A DNA stretch of 33,648 nucleotides from an uncultured Slackia sp. (GCF_959608125.1 NZ_CAUHPG010000024.1:1-33648); one strand, 5' to 3'. Shown: positions 7,828 through 16,600, counted from the stretch's first letter. Notes: generated by a model not told the origin, from the sequence alone. Numbers and translations are program-made.

Positions 7828-9692
7828 GACCCGCCTTTGACCGCCGCGATCGCCGTCGCGACAGGACCGTCGCCCAAAGGCGCGACGTGCTTGGTGTTGA
7901 CCACGAAAGGCTTGGCGGCCTCGGTATTCGCGGGCTCGATGCCCGCCGCTTCCAACACGCCCATCAACGCCTCCGCCGCCCATGAGCCCAAACCCGTCAA
8001 GCCGATGAGCGGCAACGAATCTAGAAGCTCTTCCACCCCCGAACACAGCCCCTCCGTTCCCGTCGAATACGCTTTCACCATCGACGCCCACAACGACAAC
8101 ACCGCAAGACCTGCGTCGGAAAGCGGCGGCCCTATCCGGTCGGCCACGCCGTCGAGCAAAGAAGAGAGCACGTCTTCTTCGGCGTCTTCGCCCAACACGC
8201 TGGCAGAAATCGCCGCGAACGCCCCTTCGTCGGAAGCCTCGGGCACAAAAGGCGTCGCAGAGCCTTCGTCGACGCCGAACGATACGGCGGCCAAGGCCCC
8301 GTATCGACCCGGAGGATAGGCTTCGATTCTGCAATCGCCCAATTCGCCGAGCGCTTCGCCTATTCGGTCGAATACCCCGTCCACCGCGTCTTTCGCCGTC
8401 GATTCGGCCGGAATGGCCCGCTCCAGTGCCGCAACGTAATCGCGCGCCGCTTCGGCCACCTTTCGATAGTGGTATTCGAAACCGTTCTCGATCGACGACG
8501 ACGCGGCAGCCACTTTCCCGAGAGAAACGGCATCGAACCCGCATGTCGGGCAGATCCCGTACGCTCCGGCATCTTGCTGGGCGAGGGATCCGCGCGCCTC
8601 GATGCCCGCCGCGGCCCCAGGGCACCCGTCCCACGCATGCAGACATCCGCTCGCAACGGGGTAGACGACATCGGTGTAGAGCTCGGTCTCCTTCATTTCC
8701 GCGGTGTTTTTCGGTAAGAGCGGAAAACTGATATCGGGAACCGACGCCCCGTCGTCGACCGCCCTTCCCTCCTTTACCTCTTCAGCCGCGAACTCGTAGA
8801 ACTTCTTGCGAAGCGCGCTGCGCGCCTGTTCTTCGATGCCCTCGCCCGAAGGCGCCTCCGTAGCGGCCCGATGCGTGTAATACGCTTGCGCGCGGTCGAG
8901 CGCCGCCTTGAACGACCACGAGTTCACGCTGTGATACAACGGGTTTTTCGACGACGGCAGCCCGGCGACCGTATCGGCCCGCTCGTACATGCAGTAGCCG
9001 GGAGCGTTGCCGCAATCGTGCGCGAAGCCCCTTGCAAGCGCCTCTTGGGCTTCGTCCCGCGCTTGCTCGGCCTCCTGCGCCGCATCGGCGATATCGTCGC
9101 TCGCGTCCAAAGCTTCGTCGGCCGCCGCACCGGCGGACGAAGCGCCCACCTCCAGAGGCTCCCCCTCGCGCGGCACCAGTTCGATGGCGCCGATCGCCTT
9201 TCCTCCAAGCGCGGCGGCGTTTTCTTGCATGACGGCCTGAGCCTGCACCTGGGCCGCCGCAGGCAACGCGTCCTGCGCGGAAGAAAGCAGCTCCTTCGCC
9301 GTGCGCGCCATCTCGTCGCGCTTGTCGAGGAGCTTCTTCCCCGTTTCCATCAGCGCCTTTCCCGCCGCCTGTCCCGACGGCACGCAGCAGCACGCCGTTC
9401 CTACGCCGACAAGGGCAAGCCCGGTCAGCGACATGCTCAAAAGCGCCGAATCGGCCACGCGGACCGCTATGACGAATTCGGCCACCTCGTTTTGGGCCGC
9501 GATCGCTGCGGCATCGGCCGTCGCCTGCACGCCCGTCGCGCGCGACTGATTGCGAACCGTCCAAACGCAGGCGAACGCGAGAGCGCAGGCCGTCAGGAGC
9601 GCGACGGCCGCGCCGAACGTCGTGAATCCGTCGCGACCCATGAACCGATCGGTCGCGCAACGGCGCTTCTTTTCAGCCGCATCGACGCTCAT
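7824..9692 (-). CDS. TadG-like membrane-anchored pilus assembly protein
   Basis: The 622 residues start with a short basic region, then GFTTFGAAVALLTACALAFA (a membrane span at about 23-44). Next comes QATADAAAIAAQNEVAEF (about 56-73), the TadG/Tad-domain signature seen after the anchor of TadG proteins. The rest is a large, probably extracytoplasmic, Ala- and acid-rich domain with helical stretches (about 115-225), scattered cysteines and a CPTC pair. TadG is needed for adherence in Tad systems, but this protein has no recognisable von Willebrand domain, so the assignment rests on the N-terminus and position. I chose ATG 9692, with AAGGGG six bases upstream; a start at 9725 would overlap the previous gene. 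Confidence 0.68.
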   Translation of the reverse strand: MSVDAAEKKRRCATDRFMGRDGFTTFGAAVALLTACALAFACVWTVRNQSRATGVQATADAAAIAAQNEVAEFVIAVRVADSALLSMSLTGLALVGVGTACCCVPSGQAAGKALMETGKKLLDKRDEMARTAKELLSSAQDALPAAAQVQAQAVMQENAAALGGKAIGAIELVPREGEPLEVGASSAGAAADEALDASDDIADAAQEAEQARDEAQEALARGFAHDCGNAPGYCMYERADTVAGLPSSKNPLYHSVNSWSFKAALDRAQAYYTHRAATEAPSGEGIEEQARSALRKKFYEFAAEEVKEGRAVDDGASVPDISFPLLPKNTAEMKETELYTDVVYPVASGCLHAWDGCPGAAAGIEARGSLAQQDAGAYGICPTCGFDAVSLGKVAAASSSIENGFEYHYRKVAEAARDYVAALERAIPAESTAKDAVDGVFDRIGEALGELGDCRIEAYPPGRYGALAAVSFGVDEGSATPFVPEASDEGAFAAISASVLGEDAEEDVLSSLLDGVADRIGPPLSDAGLAVLSLWASMVKAYSTGTEGLCSGVEELLDSLPLIGLTGLGSWAAEALMGVLEAAGIEPANTEAAKPFVVNTKHVAPLGDGPVATAIAAVKGGS

Positions 9693-9711
9693 GACACGCC
9701 CCTTTCCGCGA

Positions 9712-10266
9712 TCACACCTTTTCATCCCACCGTTCTATCCATGCCTCGGGATCGCAGCCATGCTCCGAACCCGTCAACCATTCGTCCCTCACCGCGGCGA
9801 CGCATGACGCCTCCTGCCGATACAGACCCCGTCCGTCAAGCATCCCCGCAAACCCCATAGCGGCGCCGACCAAAGGAAGCGGCTTCAACGAATGCTCAAT
9901 CGAAACCGTCGTCGTATCGTCGGCCTGCGACCCCGAAAACTCGACCAGCCACTCCCCCGCATGAAACGCATCGACGCCTGGAACGGCTTCGAGACGCCGT
10001 TCGATATACGCCCTCACCTCGGCCTCGCTTTGCGATGAACGCGTTTCGAGCAAACGGCACCCCTCCGAAGCGGCCGATTCCATGATCGCCCGGTCATACA
10101 GCACGATTCCCGGCTGTATGAGCAGGAGAAACCCCAGAAGCAGAACGGGAGCCAGAAAGGCGGCCTCGACGCTCGCCTGGCCCGACCTGGCCGTCCTCCG
10201 TACGATGGGCTGTCGAGTCGCACGCCATGCAAGGCCGCACGTCGCGCCCTCGTTAGAACAGAACAA
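9712..10266 (-). CDS. TadE-like pseudopilin (second of two)
   Basis: The protein has a basic leader ending in RSG, then QASVEAAFLAP and a long hydrophobic segment LLLGFLLLIQPGIVLYDRAI, the TadE N-terminal signature (GQxxVE). A soluble domain of about 130 residues contains two or three cysteines. The frame has no ATG near the leader; TTG at 10266 is the best visible start (184 residues). It lies 14 bases inside the end of the preceding prepilin gene, with G-rich sequence nine bases ahead. The exact start is uncertain. It sits between the Flp prepilin genes and the TadG-like gene. Confidence 0.75.
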   Translation of the reverse strand: MFCSNEGATCGLAWRATRQPIVRRTARSGQASVEAAFLAPVLLLGFLLLIQPGIVLYDRAIMESAASEGCRLLETRSSQSEAEVRAYIERRLEAVPGVDAFHAGEWLVEFSGSQADDTTTVSIEHSLKPLPLVGAAMGFAGMLDGRGLYRQEASCVAAVRDEWLTGSEHGCDPEAWIERWDEKV

Positions 10267-10441
10267 GGTCCGCCACCCCCTTCAAAAGCCGATGCGTCAG
10301 AGAATCCTGCACGCCAGAGGCGAAACCGCCCTCCGCAAGAAACCGCCAAAGGACGCCAAGACCGAGGGCGATGGCGATAAATGCCGCAGTGACAAGCGCG
10401 TATTCGACCGTTCCTTGACCGCGGCCGGAAAGACGGCGCAT
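10253..10441 (-). CDS. Flp-type prepilin (second, short)
   Basis: This 62-residue protein begins MRRLSGRGQGTVEYALV and continues with a single hydrophobic helix (AAFIAIALGLGVLW) and a short tail. This is the Flp (type IVb) prepilin plan: a basic leader, cleavage after Gly, and Glu-Tyr at positions +4/+5 (GQGTVEY). The ATG at 10441 has AGGA five bases upstream and lies eight bases after the stop of the first Flp gene. It may be the major or a minor pilin. Confidence 0.82.
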   Translation of the reverse strand: MRRLSGRGQGTVEYALVTAAFIAIALGLGVLWRFLAEGGFASGVQDSLTHRLLKGVADLVLF

Positions 10442-10448
10442 GTCGGTC

Positions 10449-10751
10449 CTACAATCCGTTGATTCCGTCCGCGATCGCATTCCACAACTCCTCGATCTTG
10501 GGGCGGAACAACGTGATCGCCACGATCGCGATCACCACGAGAACGCCGACCAGGATGGCGTACTCGGTCGTGCCCTGCCCGCTTCGGCAGGCCGCCTTCG
10601 CATGCATGCGCGCCATCGACGAACGAGCCGCGCGACCGACACGCTCGCCCGCGTTCTGCAGACGGCATATCAGCCCCAGAGGTGCAGCCTCCTTCGCCTG
10701 CGCAGCGCATCTGGACGAACCGAGCATCTCCCCGTCATGCTTCCAAACCAT
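10449..10751 (-). CDS. flp: Flp-type prepilin with a long leader
   Basis: The C-terminal 43 residues are a typical Flp pilin: RSGQGTTEYAILVGVLVV, then a hydrophobic helix and an amphipathic tail ending in NAIADGINGL. The best ribosome site (AAAGGGG, seven bases) belongs to the ATG at 10751. This would give a 100-residue prepilin with a leader of about 58 residues before the Gly-Gln cleavage site, far longer than the usual 10-30. Internal Met codons at 10616 and 10607 would give ordinary leaders but lack Shine-Dalgarno sequences. It follows tadC by 34 bases. Confidence 0.82.
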   Translation of the reverse strand: MVWKHDGEMLGSSRCAAQAKEAAPLGLICRLQNAGERVGRAARSSMARMHAKAACRSGQGTTEYAILVGVLVVIAIVAITLFRPKIEELWNAIADGINGL

Positions 10752-10785
10752 GGCAAACCCCTTTCTCTTCCAATACAGAACCGTC

Positions 10786-11424
10786 CTACAGGAATTCGAG
10801 CAGAATCGGCCCCATGACCACGATCAACATCGCCGGCAAAATAAGCCCCGCCGTAGGAAGGAGCATTTTCACCGGCGCTTTCGCCACCAGCTCCTCCATC
10901 TTCGCCCGATAGCACCCGCGCGCCTCGCTCGCCATCACCTCGAGCATGCGCGACATAGGGTTTCCGTAGCGCAGACAACGCATCGTGTTGTTCACGAACG
11001 TCGTCAACGACGGCACGTCCAAATCGTCCGCAAGGCGCCGCAGGGCCTCGTCGCGCGTCGTCATCCCGCTTTCCCACGACCGGCACGCACGCCGACATGC
11101 AAGAGCCAGCTCATCGTCGAAACGCGAGCAATACAGCGAGAACGCGCTTTCGAACGACAGCCCCGCCCGCATGCCCAGAGCGACCGCATCGACCATCTCG
11201 GGAACATGCCGCTCGATGGAAAGCTTCTCCACCGCCTGCTTTCTGCGTGCGAGCAGAGGCGCTTCCCGCCCGGCATCGTCAGCTCCATCCCCGTTCGAAG
11301 AAAACGCTTCGAGCACCTTCGCCTTGGCACGGAGCCCCTTGCGGCGCTCGTCCGAAAACTCCCGCAGCCACAACCACATGCACGACCCCGCAACAGCGGC
11401 GAACAAGCCGATGACCAGCACCAT
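10786..11424 (-). CDS. tadC: Tad pilus inner-membrane platform protein TadC
   Basis: The T2SS-F domain protein of 212 residues has an N-terminal span (about 3-20), a cytosolic four-helix domain with VPEMVDAVALGMRAGLSFESAFSLY, and two C-terminal hydrophobic stretches (LLPTAGLILPAMLIVVMG). TadC and TadB form the membrane platform driven by the CpaF/TadA ATPase. The start is preceded by GGAGGG. It follows tadB by 21 bases. At 212 residues it is a little shorter than typical TadC. Confidence 0.88.
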   Translation of the reverse strand: MVLVIGLFAAVAGSCMWLWLREFSDERRKGLRAKAKVLEAFSSNGDGADDAGREAPLLARRKQAVEKLSIERHVPEMVDAVALGMRAGLSFESAFSLYCSRFDDELALACRRACRSWESGMTTRDEALRRLADDLDVPSLTTFVNNTMRCLRYGNPMSRMLEVMASEARGCYRAKMEELVAKAPVKMLLPTAGLILPAMLIVVMGPILLEFL

Positions 11425-11445
11425 CGCGAATTCCCTCCTTCGTAT

Positions 11446-12444
11446 CTACAAGGCGACCGACAGCATCTTGCGTATCAGCAGCACCCCTGCCGCCTGCATG
11501 CACGCCGCCATGGCAAGCAGGGCCATACCGCGCGCATCGGCGAAAAACGGATCCAGGAACCCCGGGCTCACCGCCGACAAGACCGCAAGCAAGAACAGCG
11601 GCAACACGCCGACCATCTGGGCGGAAAGGCGCGCCTGCGCCGTCTGCACCCGCAGCGAGCGCCGCAAGTCGAGCCCGCGCACGATCGAATCCTCCGCCGC
11701 GTGGAGCACGGGCGTCGCGTTTCCGCCGCAGGAATACTGCACGTCGAGCACCATGGCGACGAAGCCGAGCTCTTCGATGCCTGCGTTACGATGAAAGCGC
11801 GCTAGCGCCTCATGCATCGGAAACCCCAATTCGATATCACGCGTCACCTGCACGAACGATTCCTTCAAAGGCTGATCGACCTCGTGCGCGACTTCCGCGA
11901 ACGCCTGGGGAAGCGAAAGTCCTGCATGCAGGCACGCCTCCATGCAGCGCAAAGCATCGGGTACCTGGTCGCGAATCCTCTCGCGTTCCTTCGCCCCGCC
12001 CTGCGATACGGCAAGCGCCGCAGCGGCCGCAAAGCAGACCGGCATCAGAATCGCAGACGCGAGCGATTTGAATACGACGGCCGATACGGCCGCCGCCGCG
12101 ATGCATGCGGCGACGCAAAGCGACATCACGCTTTCGGCCGTCGCATCCCACCCGCGCCTTCTGAGCAGCCCCGCAGCTTCGGAGGCCACTTTGCCGAGGC
12201 GGCGACCCTTCGTCGCGAAGCACGCGAGTTCTGAACAAGACGGAACGCCGTTGCGCACATAGTGGCGCAACAGCAACGCCGCCGCGTCACGCCGGTTTAT
12301 TCCCGTCTCTTCCTTCGAAGTCGAGGCGCCCGCGACGGCCGCGGAATACGCCCGCGAAAGCCCTTGGCAGACGGACGCTCCCACGCCGGCCGCGCAGCAG
12401 AATCCACCGACGCACGATGCGCTTAAAAGCACGCCGCCTTCCAT
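11446..12444 (-). CDS. tadB: Tad pilus inner-membrane platform protein TadB
   Basis: This 332-residue T2SS-F domain protein has hydrophobic spans near the N-terminus and at about 110-150. A cytosolic domain follows (VPDALRCMEACLHAGLSLPQAF and similar), then two C-terminal spans (VGVLPLFLLAVLSAVSPG; MALLAMAACMQAAGVLLI). I chose the ATG at 12444 (MEGGVLLSAS), which has GGGAGG upstream and overlaps the cpaF end by 22 bases. A start at 12567 would lie deep inside cpaF. It partners TadC. Confidence 0.87.
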   Translation of the reverse strand: MEGGVLLSASCVGGFCCAAGVGASVCQGLSRAYSAAVAGASTSKEETGINRRDAAALLLRHYVRNGVPSCSELACFATKGRRLGKVASEAAGLLRRRGWDATAESVMSLCVAACIAAAAVSAVVFKSLASAILMPVCFAAAAALAVSQGGAKERERIRDQVPDALRCMEACLHAGLSLPQAFAEVAHEVDQPLKESFVQVTRDIELGFPMHEALARFHRNAGIEELGFVAMVLDVQYSCGGNATPVLHAAEDSIVRGLDLRRSLRVQTAQARLSAQMVGVLPLFLLAVLSAVSPGFLDPFFADARGMALLAMAACMQAAGVLLIRKMLSVAL

Positions 12445-13736
12445 CGCGCCACCTCCCATTCGTCGACAAATCCCTGTTCGCATGCGTCGTCGAGCCACGA
12501 AGGACACGACTCCCACACTCCACGTTCGCTGGCCGACCTGCGGCGATACACATCGCGTATCCGGCACGCCGACGCCTTTCCGCGCTCCACCGATGCGATG
12601 GCGCTGACGAAACGTCCGCCGTCGCGCCCGCGAGAAACCTGGACCACCACATCGAGCGCGGATGCGATATTGCTCTCGATAACCTCGACGGGAAGGTCCA
12701 TGCCGTATCGCACCATGGTCACCAGACGCATCACCATGTCGGCAGGCGAATTAGCATGCAGCGTGGTAAGAGACCCGTCGTGACCGGTATTCATGGCCGA
12801 CAGCATGTCGAGCGCTTCAGCGCCGCGGCACTCGCCAACGATGATTCTGTCGGGGCGCATGCGCAGCGCATTGCGCACCAAATCGCGTATCGTCACCTCG
12901 CCGACCCCTTCGGCATTGCAGGCGCGAGACTCCATACGCACGACATGCGGATGCTCCGTGAACCTCAGCTCGGCCGAATCTTCGATCGTCACGATGCGCT
13001 CGTGCCGGTCGATCTCGCACGACAGCGCATTCAACATGGTGGTCTTACCGCTGCCCGTGCCGCCGCACACCGCCATGTTCTTGCGCGAAACGACCGCCCA
13101 GCGTAAAAGCCTCGCAACCGCTCCGTCGAACGAGCCGCGGCGCTGCATCTCCTCGAGCCGCATCGCATGCTCGGTGAACTTGCGTATCGTGACCGCCGGG
13201 CCGTCGAGCGAAATAGGCGGAATAACCACGTTCACGCGATGGCCGCTCGGCAAACGCGCGTCGACCATAGGGCTGCTTTCGTCGACGCGACGGCCCAGCG
13301 GAGCCAAAATCCTGTCGATAAGCGAGCGGAGCTGAGCTGCATTCGCGAACAAAGCGCCATAAGGCTCGATAACGCCGCGACGTTCGACGAACACGGCATC
13401 GATTCCGTTCACCATGATCTCGGTCACGCTTTCGTCTTCGACCAGAGGCTGAAGCGGCCCAAGACCGAAGACGATATCGAGCAGATCTCGAGCCAGGCGT
13501 TCTTTCGACTCGCGCGGACGGCTCGCCCATTTCGGCGTCGCGAACACCGTGCGCATCGCGCTTTTCAGTTCGCTGCGCGCCCGTTTCGGATTGTCGATCG
13601 CCAAAGACGCGAGCGTGTCGCCCGCGATGATGGAACCGACTTCGTCTTTCAGCTCGTCGAGCATCCAGACATTCGCGTCGAGAACCGCCCGTCCCCCTTC
13701 GAGCTGAGCGGCATCGACCCTTTCCATCAGCGTCAT
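12423..13736 (-). CDS. cpaF: Tad secretion ATPase CpaF/TadA
   Basis: This hexameric type II/IV secretion ATPase powers pilus assembly. The 437 residues show an N-terminal helical domain and the GLGPLQPLVEDESVTEIMVNG block (about 91-111). Walker A GGTGSGKTT is at 225-233. The Asp and His boxes RIVTIEDSAEL and GHDGSLTTLHANSP follow, with the Walker B region MRPDRIIVGECRG between them. The ATG at 13736 overlaps the tadZ stop as ATGA and has GAGGAGG upstream. The longer reading frame upstream lies inside tadZ and is not used. Confidence 0.95.
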   Translation of the reverse strand: MTLMERVDAAQLEGGRAVLDANVWMLDELKDEVGSIIAGDTLASLAIDNPKRARSELKSAMRTVFATPKWASRPRESKERLARDLLDIVFGLGPLQPLVEDESVTEIMVNGIDAVFVERRGVIEPYGALFANAAQLRSLIDRILAPLGRRVDESSPMVDARLPSGHRVNVVIPPISLDGPAVTIRKFTEHAMRLEEMQRRGSFDGAVARLLRWAVVSRKNMAVCGGTGSGKTTMLNALSCEIDRHERIVTIEDSAELRFTEHPHVVRMESRACNAEGVGEVTIRDLVRNALRMRPDRIIVGECRGAEALDMLSAMNTGHDGSLTTLHANSPADMVMRLVTMVRYGMDLPVEVIESNIASALDVVVQVSRGRDGGRFVSAIASVERGKASACRIRDVYRRRSASERGVWESCPSWLDDACEQGFVDEWEVARWKAACF

Positions 13737-15346
13737 CGGCGGCCTCCTCGTCCGAACAGCGATCTGCGACGCTTCGATGCATCGGCTTTGCCACGCACCG
13801 CCTCCGCACGGCGCCCCGGCAATATCTCGGCCAAAAGCCCTCGGGCGTCGGCGACGAATGCGTTTTTCGAACCGACGAGCTCTTCGGGATATCCGGCGCC
13901 GAGCAGCTCGTCGACTTCCTTTCCGCCATCGGCCAGCTCGACCGCCCGCGCGCCGCGCAGAGCGCACGATACGTCGACCGCCGACAGCAGGCTTGCCTTA
14001 TCGTGTCTGTTCACCGCGAAGGCGAAGCCCGTCGTCGCAACGCCGAGACGAGCGCACAGCTCGACGGCATGCACGGTCGCGCGCAAAGACGACGGCCTGC
14101 TATCCATCAAAAACACCACCGCATCCGCTGACTCGAGAATGCCCGCATGCCCATCGGACCAGAGCGAACCCGTATTCACGACGACCAGATCGAACGAACG
14201 TCTCAATGCCGCTGTGAGCACGACGGCTGCATCGGTCACCAGTTCCGACACTTCTATCCTACGCGGCGCCGCCACCAGAAACGGCGCGTCGCCCACAGAC
14301 GAAGCCGCGCTTGCCAGGCGCGTCGGATTGTCTATCGCCTCTTCCACCCTTATCGGATTCGGCACGCCCAAAAGATAATCAAGATCGCCGAACTGAAAAT
14401 CGGCATCGAACGCTGCCGTCCTCAACCCCGCCCGAACGCCGAGCAACGCAAAGACCGCCGCCAGAGTGCTCTTTCCGCATCCTCCCGTCCCCGATACCAC
14501 GGCGACCACCGTTCCCGGCCCCTCGACCGTCGGAGCACCCGGCACCGAAAACGTCGGCCTGACCACGACGTCAAGCCCCTCGCAGTCTTGCTTGCCACCC
14601 TGCCGGCAAGACGATTGCGCTATCGGAGTCCCGCCCGAAAGCGCGTCGCCCGCGCATGACCGCATCGATGCGCCGCCCGCATCGCTACGGCGGGCCCCCT
14701 GAAGGCCGGAGCAAGTTGTCTGAACCACAGGAGACGCAACCGTTTCGACTGATCGGTCGAACTCGAAACCTTCGGCGTCGCACTCGACCGATAGACGAGA
14801 GACAAGAGCGTCGTCATCGTCTATAACACGCGTTCGAACCCCCGAATCGTCCACAGCGAGTCGAGGCTCGTCATCGATCGACCGGGCAGCCTCCCTCGTC
14901 GAAAGCGGCCCGCAATCGACCGGTTGCGATACATCATGAACGAGCGCTTTAGATCGCTCTTGGTCGACGCGACGACGAAGAGCATCCGATGCGACGACGG
15001 ACCCGTAACGCCTTTCGAGCATCGCACACGACCACAACTCATCGATTTCCGCATTAGCGGCCCGACTTGCAAGCGATCCATTCTGCTCGTCAGCCACCAA
15101 ATACACCCGTTTCCCCGGATCGTCGCGCTTAATTGCTGCCGCTACATTAATCGCATCCATATCGTCACACGAGACCACCCAGACCTCATCGATGTCGGGC
15201 GAAAGCCTCGCCCGCGCACGGCATTGCTCGGCTTGCGATTCGACGAGCACGCACGACGGACGCCGGCGAACGTCGCCCTTGCGTTCTGTCGAGGACGTCA
15301 TCGATTTCGCGTCGGAATCGATGCAAAGCAGTACGCGTTTATCCAT
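13733..15346 (-). CDS. tadZ: TadZ/CpaE-type ParA-like pilus localisation ATPase
   Basis: TadZ proteins place the Tad apparatus at the cell pole. The 537 residues comprise an N-terminal atypical receiver-like domain (about 1-120) and an acidic low-complexity linker (about 150-260). A ParA/MinD-type ATPase follows with P-loop GTGGCGKST at 286-294, FDADFQFGDLDYLLG, and a VVVNTGSL strand. Like other TadZ proteins its Walker A deviates from the KGGxGKT form. The ATG at 15346 has GGAGGGGG ahead and lies just inside the end of cpaB. Confidence 0.88.
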   Translation of the reverse strand: MDKRVLLCIDSDAKSMTSSTERKGDVRRRPSCVLVESQAEQCRARARLSPDIDEVWVVSCDDMDAINVAAAIKRDDPGKRVYLVADEQNGSLASRAANAEIDELWSCAMLERRYGSVVASDALRRRVDQERSKALVHDVSQPVDCGPLSTREAARSIDDEPRLAVDDSGVRTRVIDDDDALVSRLSVECDAEGFEFDRSVETVASPVVQTTCSGLQGARRSDAGGASMRSCAGDALSGGTPIAQSSCRQGGKQDCEGLDVVVRPTFSVPGAPTVEGPGTVVAVVSGTGGCGKSTLAAVFALLGVRAGLRTAAFDADFQFGDLDYLLGVPNPIRVEEAIDNPTRLASAASSVGDAPFLVAAPRRIEVSELVTDAAVVLTAALRRSFDLVVVNTGSLWSDGHAGILESADAVVFLMDSRPSSLRATVHAVELCARLGVATTGFAFAVNRHDKASLLSAVDVSCALRGARAVELADGGKEVDELLGAGYPEELVGSKNAFVADARGLLAEILPGRRAEAVRGKADASKRRRSLFGRGGRR

Positions 15347-16172
15347 CGCTTTCCCCCTCCGTCGCCGTCTCTTCCTTCTTTTCAGCCGAATCCGCAACAT
15401 CCTTCGTCGGCGCGAATTCATCCGCGTCGCCCTCCCTAGGGCTCTTCACCTTGACAGATAGCCCATCGTCCGTGTTACGTGTGCCGTTCGAAGACGATAC
15501 GCTCTTCGCAGCGCCGTTCGTCGACGCGCTTTCCGAAGGAAGCGCAAAATACAGCTCGCTTTTCTGCGATGCCGTGATGACCTCCTCGACCATCGCCGGA
15601 TCCAACGCAAGCGTCACCCATGTCACGTCTGATTTACGATTCGCATCCTTTTCCTCCGACGTCGTGCTTGTGGAAAGAACCAGCACCCGCGATGCCAACA
15701 GATCGGTCGCCGATCCCGAAACGGAATACACGTCGACCTTCGAGCCTGGGCGAAGCGAACCTCCCACGGCGGTAACCGCCTTGGAAGGAACGCTGATGGC
15801 GCATTTGCCATCGGGAACCTGCAGTGCGACCTCTTCGCGCTCGTCGAAACGATGCCTTAGAACCACCTCGCCTGCATAAATAGGGCTTGTTACCGGAAGC
15901 GCCGCAACGTCGGCATGGTCTGATATCGCATCGTCCGGCACCAGTTCGCTCAACCACAAACGTTTTTCAGCATTCGTCGTATCGAGCATGTCGCCGACGG
16001 CGATGTCATCGGTAGCGACAAGTATCTCGACTTGCTCCCCTCCATAGCGGGCCAACGCCTCCGAGCGCTCCTGATCGACGTCGGCACGAAGGTCGGCGGC
16101 GTATGCAAGGATGCCCGCAACGCAAAGGACGCCGCATAACGCCCCGATCGCTAAGTGAACACGACGCCGCAT
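15339..16172 (-). CDS. cpaB: CpaB/RcpC-type SAF-domain pilus assembly protein
   Basis: This 277-residue protein has one N-terminal span (residues 7-25) followed by a SAF domain (about 48-110; VEILVATDDIAVGDML) and an RcpC-like domain with SVPSKAVTAVGGSLRPGSKVDVYSV. A long Ser/Glu/Lys-rich tail (about 215-277) ends the protein. In Gram-negative Tad systems CpaB/RcpC works with the secretin; here no secretin gene is seen. The ATG at 16172 has GGAGG upstream. It is the first gene of the tad operon, with a leader of up to 250 bases ahead. Confidence 0.87.
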   Translation of the reverse strand: MRRRVHLAIGALCGVLCVAGILAYAADLRADVDQERSEALARYGGEQVEILVATDDIAVGDMLDTTNAEKRLWLSELVPDDAISDHADVAALPVTSPIYAGEVVLRHRFDEREEVALQVPDGKCAISVPSKAVTAVGGSLRPGSKVDVYSVSGSATDLLASRVLVLSTSTTSEEKDANRKSDVTWVTLALDPAMVEEVITASQKSELYFALPSESASTNGAAKSVSSSNGTRNTDDGLSVKVKSPREGDADEFAPTKDVADSAEKKEETATEGESDG

Positions 16173-16244
16173 CGTCGAGCCTCCCTCCTTCATGCCGGGC
16201 GTCCATACGCCTCGGAACTTGCTTCGAATCGAATACCGATAGGC

Positions 16245-16266
16245 CCCAAACGATGGGCCGTTTGGG
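16245..16266. repeat. Inverted repeat in the leader of the tad operon
   Basis: CCCAAACG and CGTTTGGG are perfect eight-base arms with a six-base spacer, 73 bases upstream of the cpaB start codon. It could be an operator for a tad regulator or a 5'-UTR hairpin. The 342 bases between cpaB and tRNA-Val hold this repeat, two terminators and no gene. Confidence 0.5.
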
Positions 16267-16430
16267 AACAATCCCATGATGAAGTAAGGATGCGGCTGAT
16301 TTTGAGAAGGCGGCCCTGCAATATCCGGCCGAATTCAAACAGCTTTTCAGGCGCAAACCTTACCGCGATGCACCATGCATCCGATCGCGCAGATACAGCC
16401 TCGATCGGATCGGCCCGCAGAAAACAAGAA

Positions 16431-16456
16431 AGCCCCTCGCGATTATGCGAAGGGCT
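16431..16456 (-). terminator. Second terminator after tRNA-Val
   Basis: A ten-base stem (AGCCCCTCGC / GCGAAGGGCT, one G-U pair on the minus strand) has a six-base loop and is followed on the minus strand by TTCTTGTTTT. It is a back-up terminator between tRNA-Val and the tad operon. Confidence 0.7.
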
Positions 16457-16477
16457 CAGAAACGCCTGATAAATGAA

Positions 16478-16504
16478 AAAACCGAAGCAAATTGCTTCGG
16501 TTTT
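16478..16504 (-). terminator. Terminator of tRNA-Val
   Basis: Perfect 13-base arms (AAAACCGAAGCAA / TTGCTTCGGTTTT) surround a single central base. On the minus strand the hairpin ends in a run of six T. It starts 10 bases after the tRNA 3' end. Confidence 0.9.
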
Positions 16505-16514
16505 CAAACTCATA

Positions 16515-16589
16515 TGGTGGGCGATGAGGGATTTGAACCCCCGACCTTGTGCTTGTAAGGCACCTGCGCTCCCGCTGCGCCAATCGCCC
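16515..16589 (-). tRNA. tRNA-Val (anticodon UAC)
   Basis: The minus strand shows a complete cloverleaf. The acceptor stem is GGGCGAT/ATCGCCC, the D arm GCGC..GCGC, and the anticodon loop CTTACAA gives anticodon TAC (valine). The T arm is GGGGG-TTCAAAT-CCCTC, and CCA is encoded at 16515-16517. The length is 75 with CCA. Confidence 0.95.
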
Positions 16590-16600
16590 ATGGGTTCTGT

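Noticed and set aside
10459..11805. 448-codon plus-strand frame opposite tadB/tadC and flp
   Set aside because: Arg/His/Gln-rich shadow; the opposite strand encodes clear Tad proteins.
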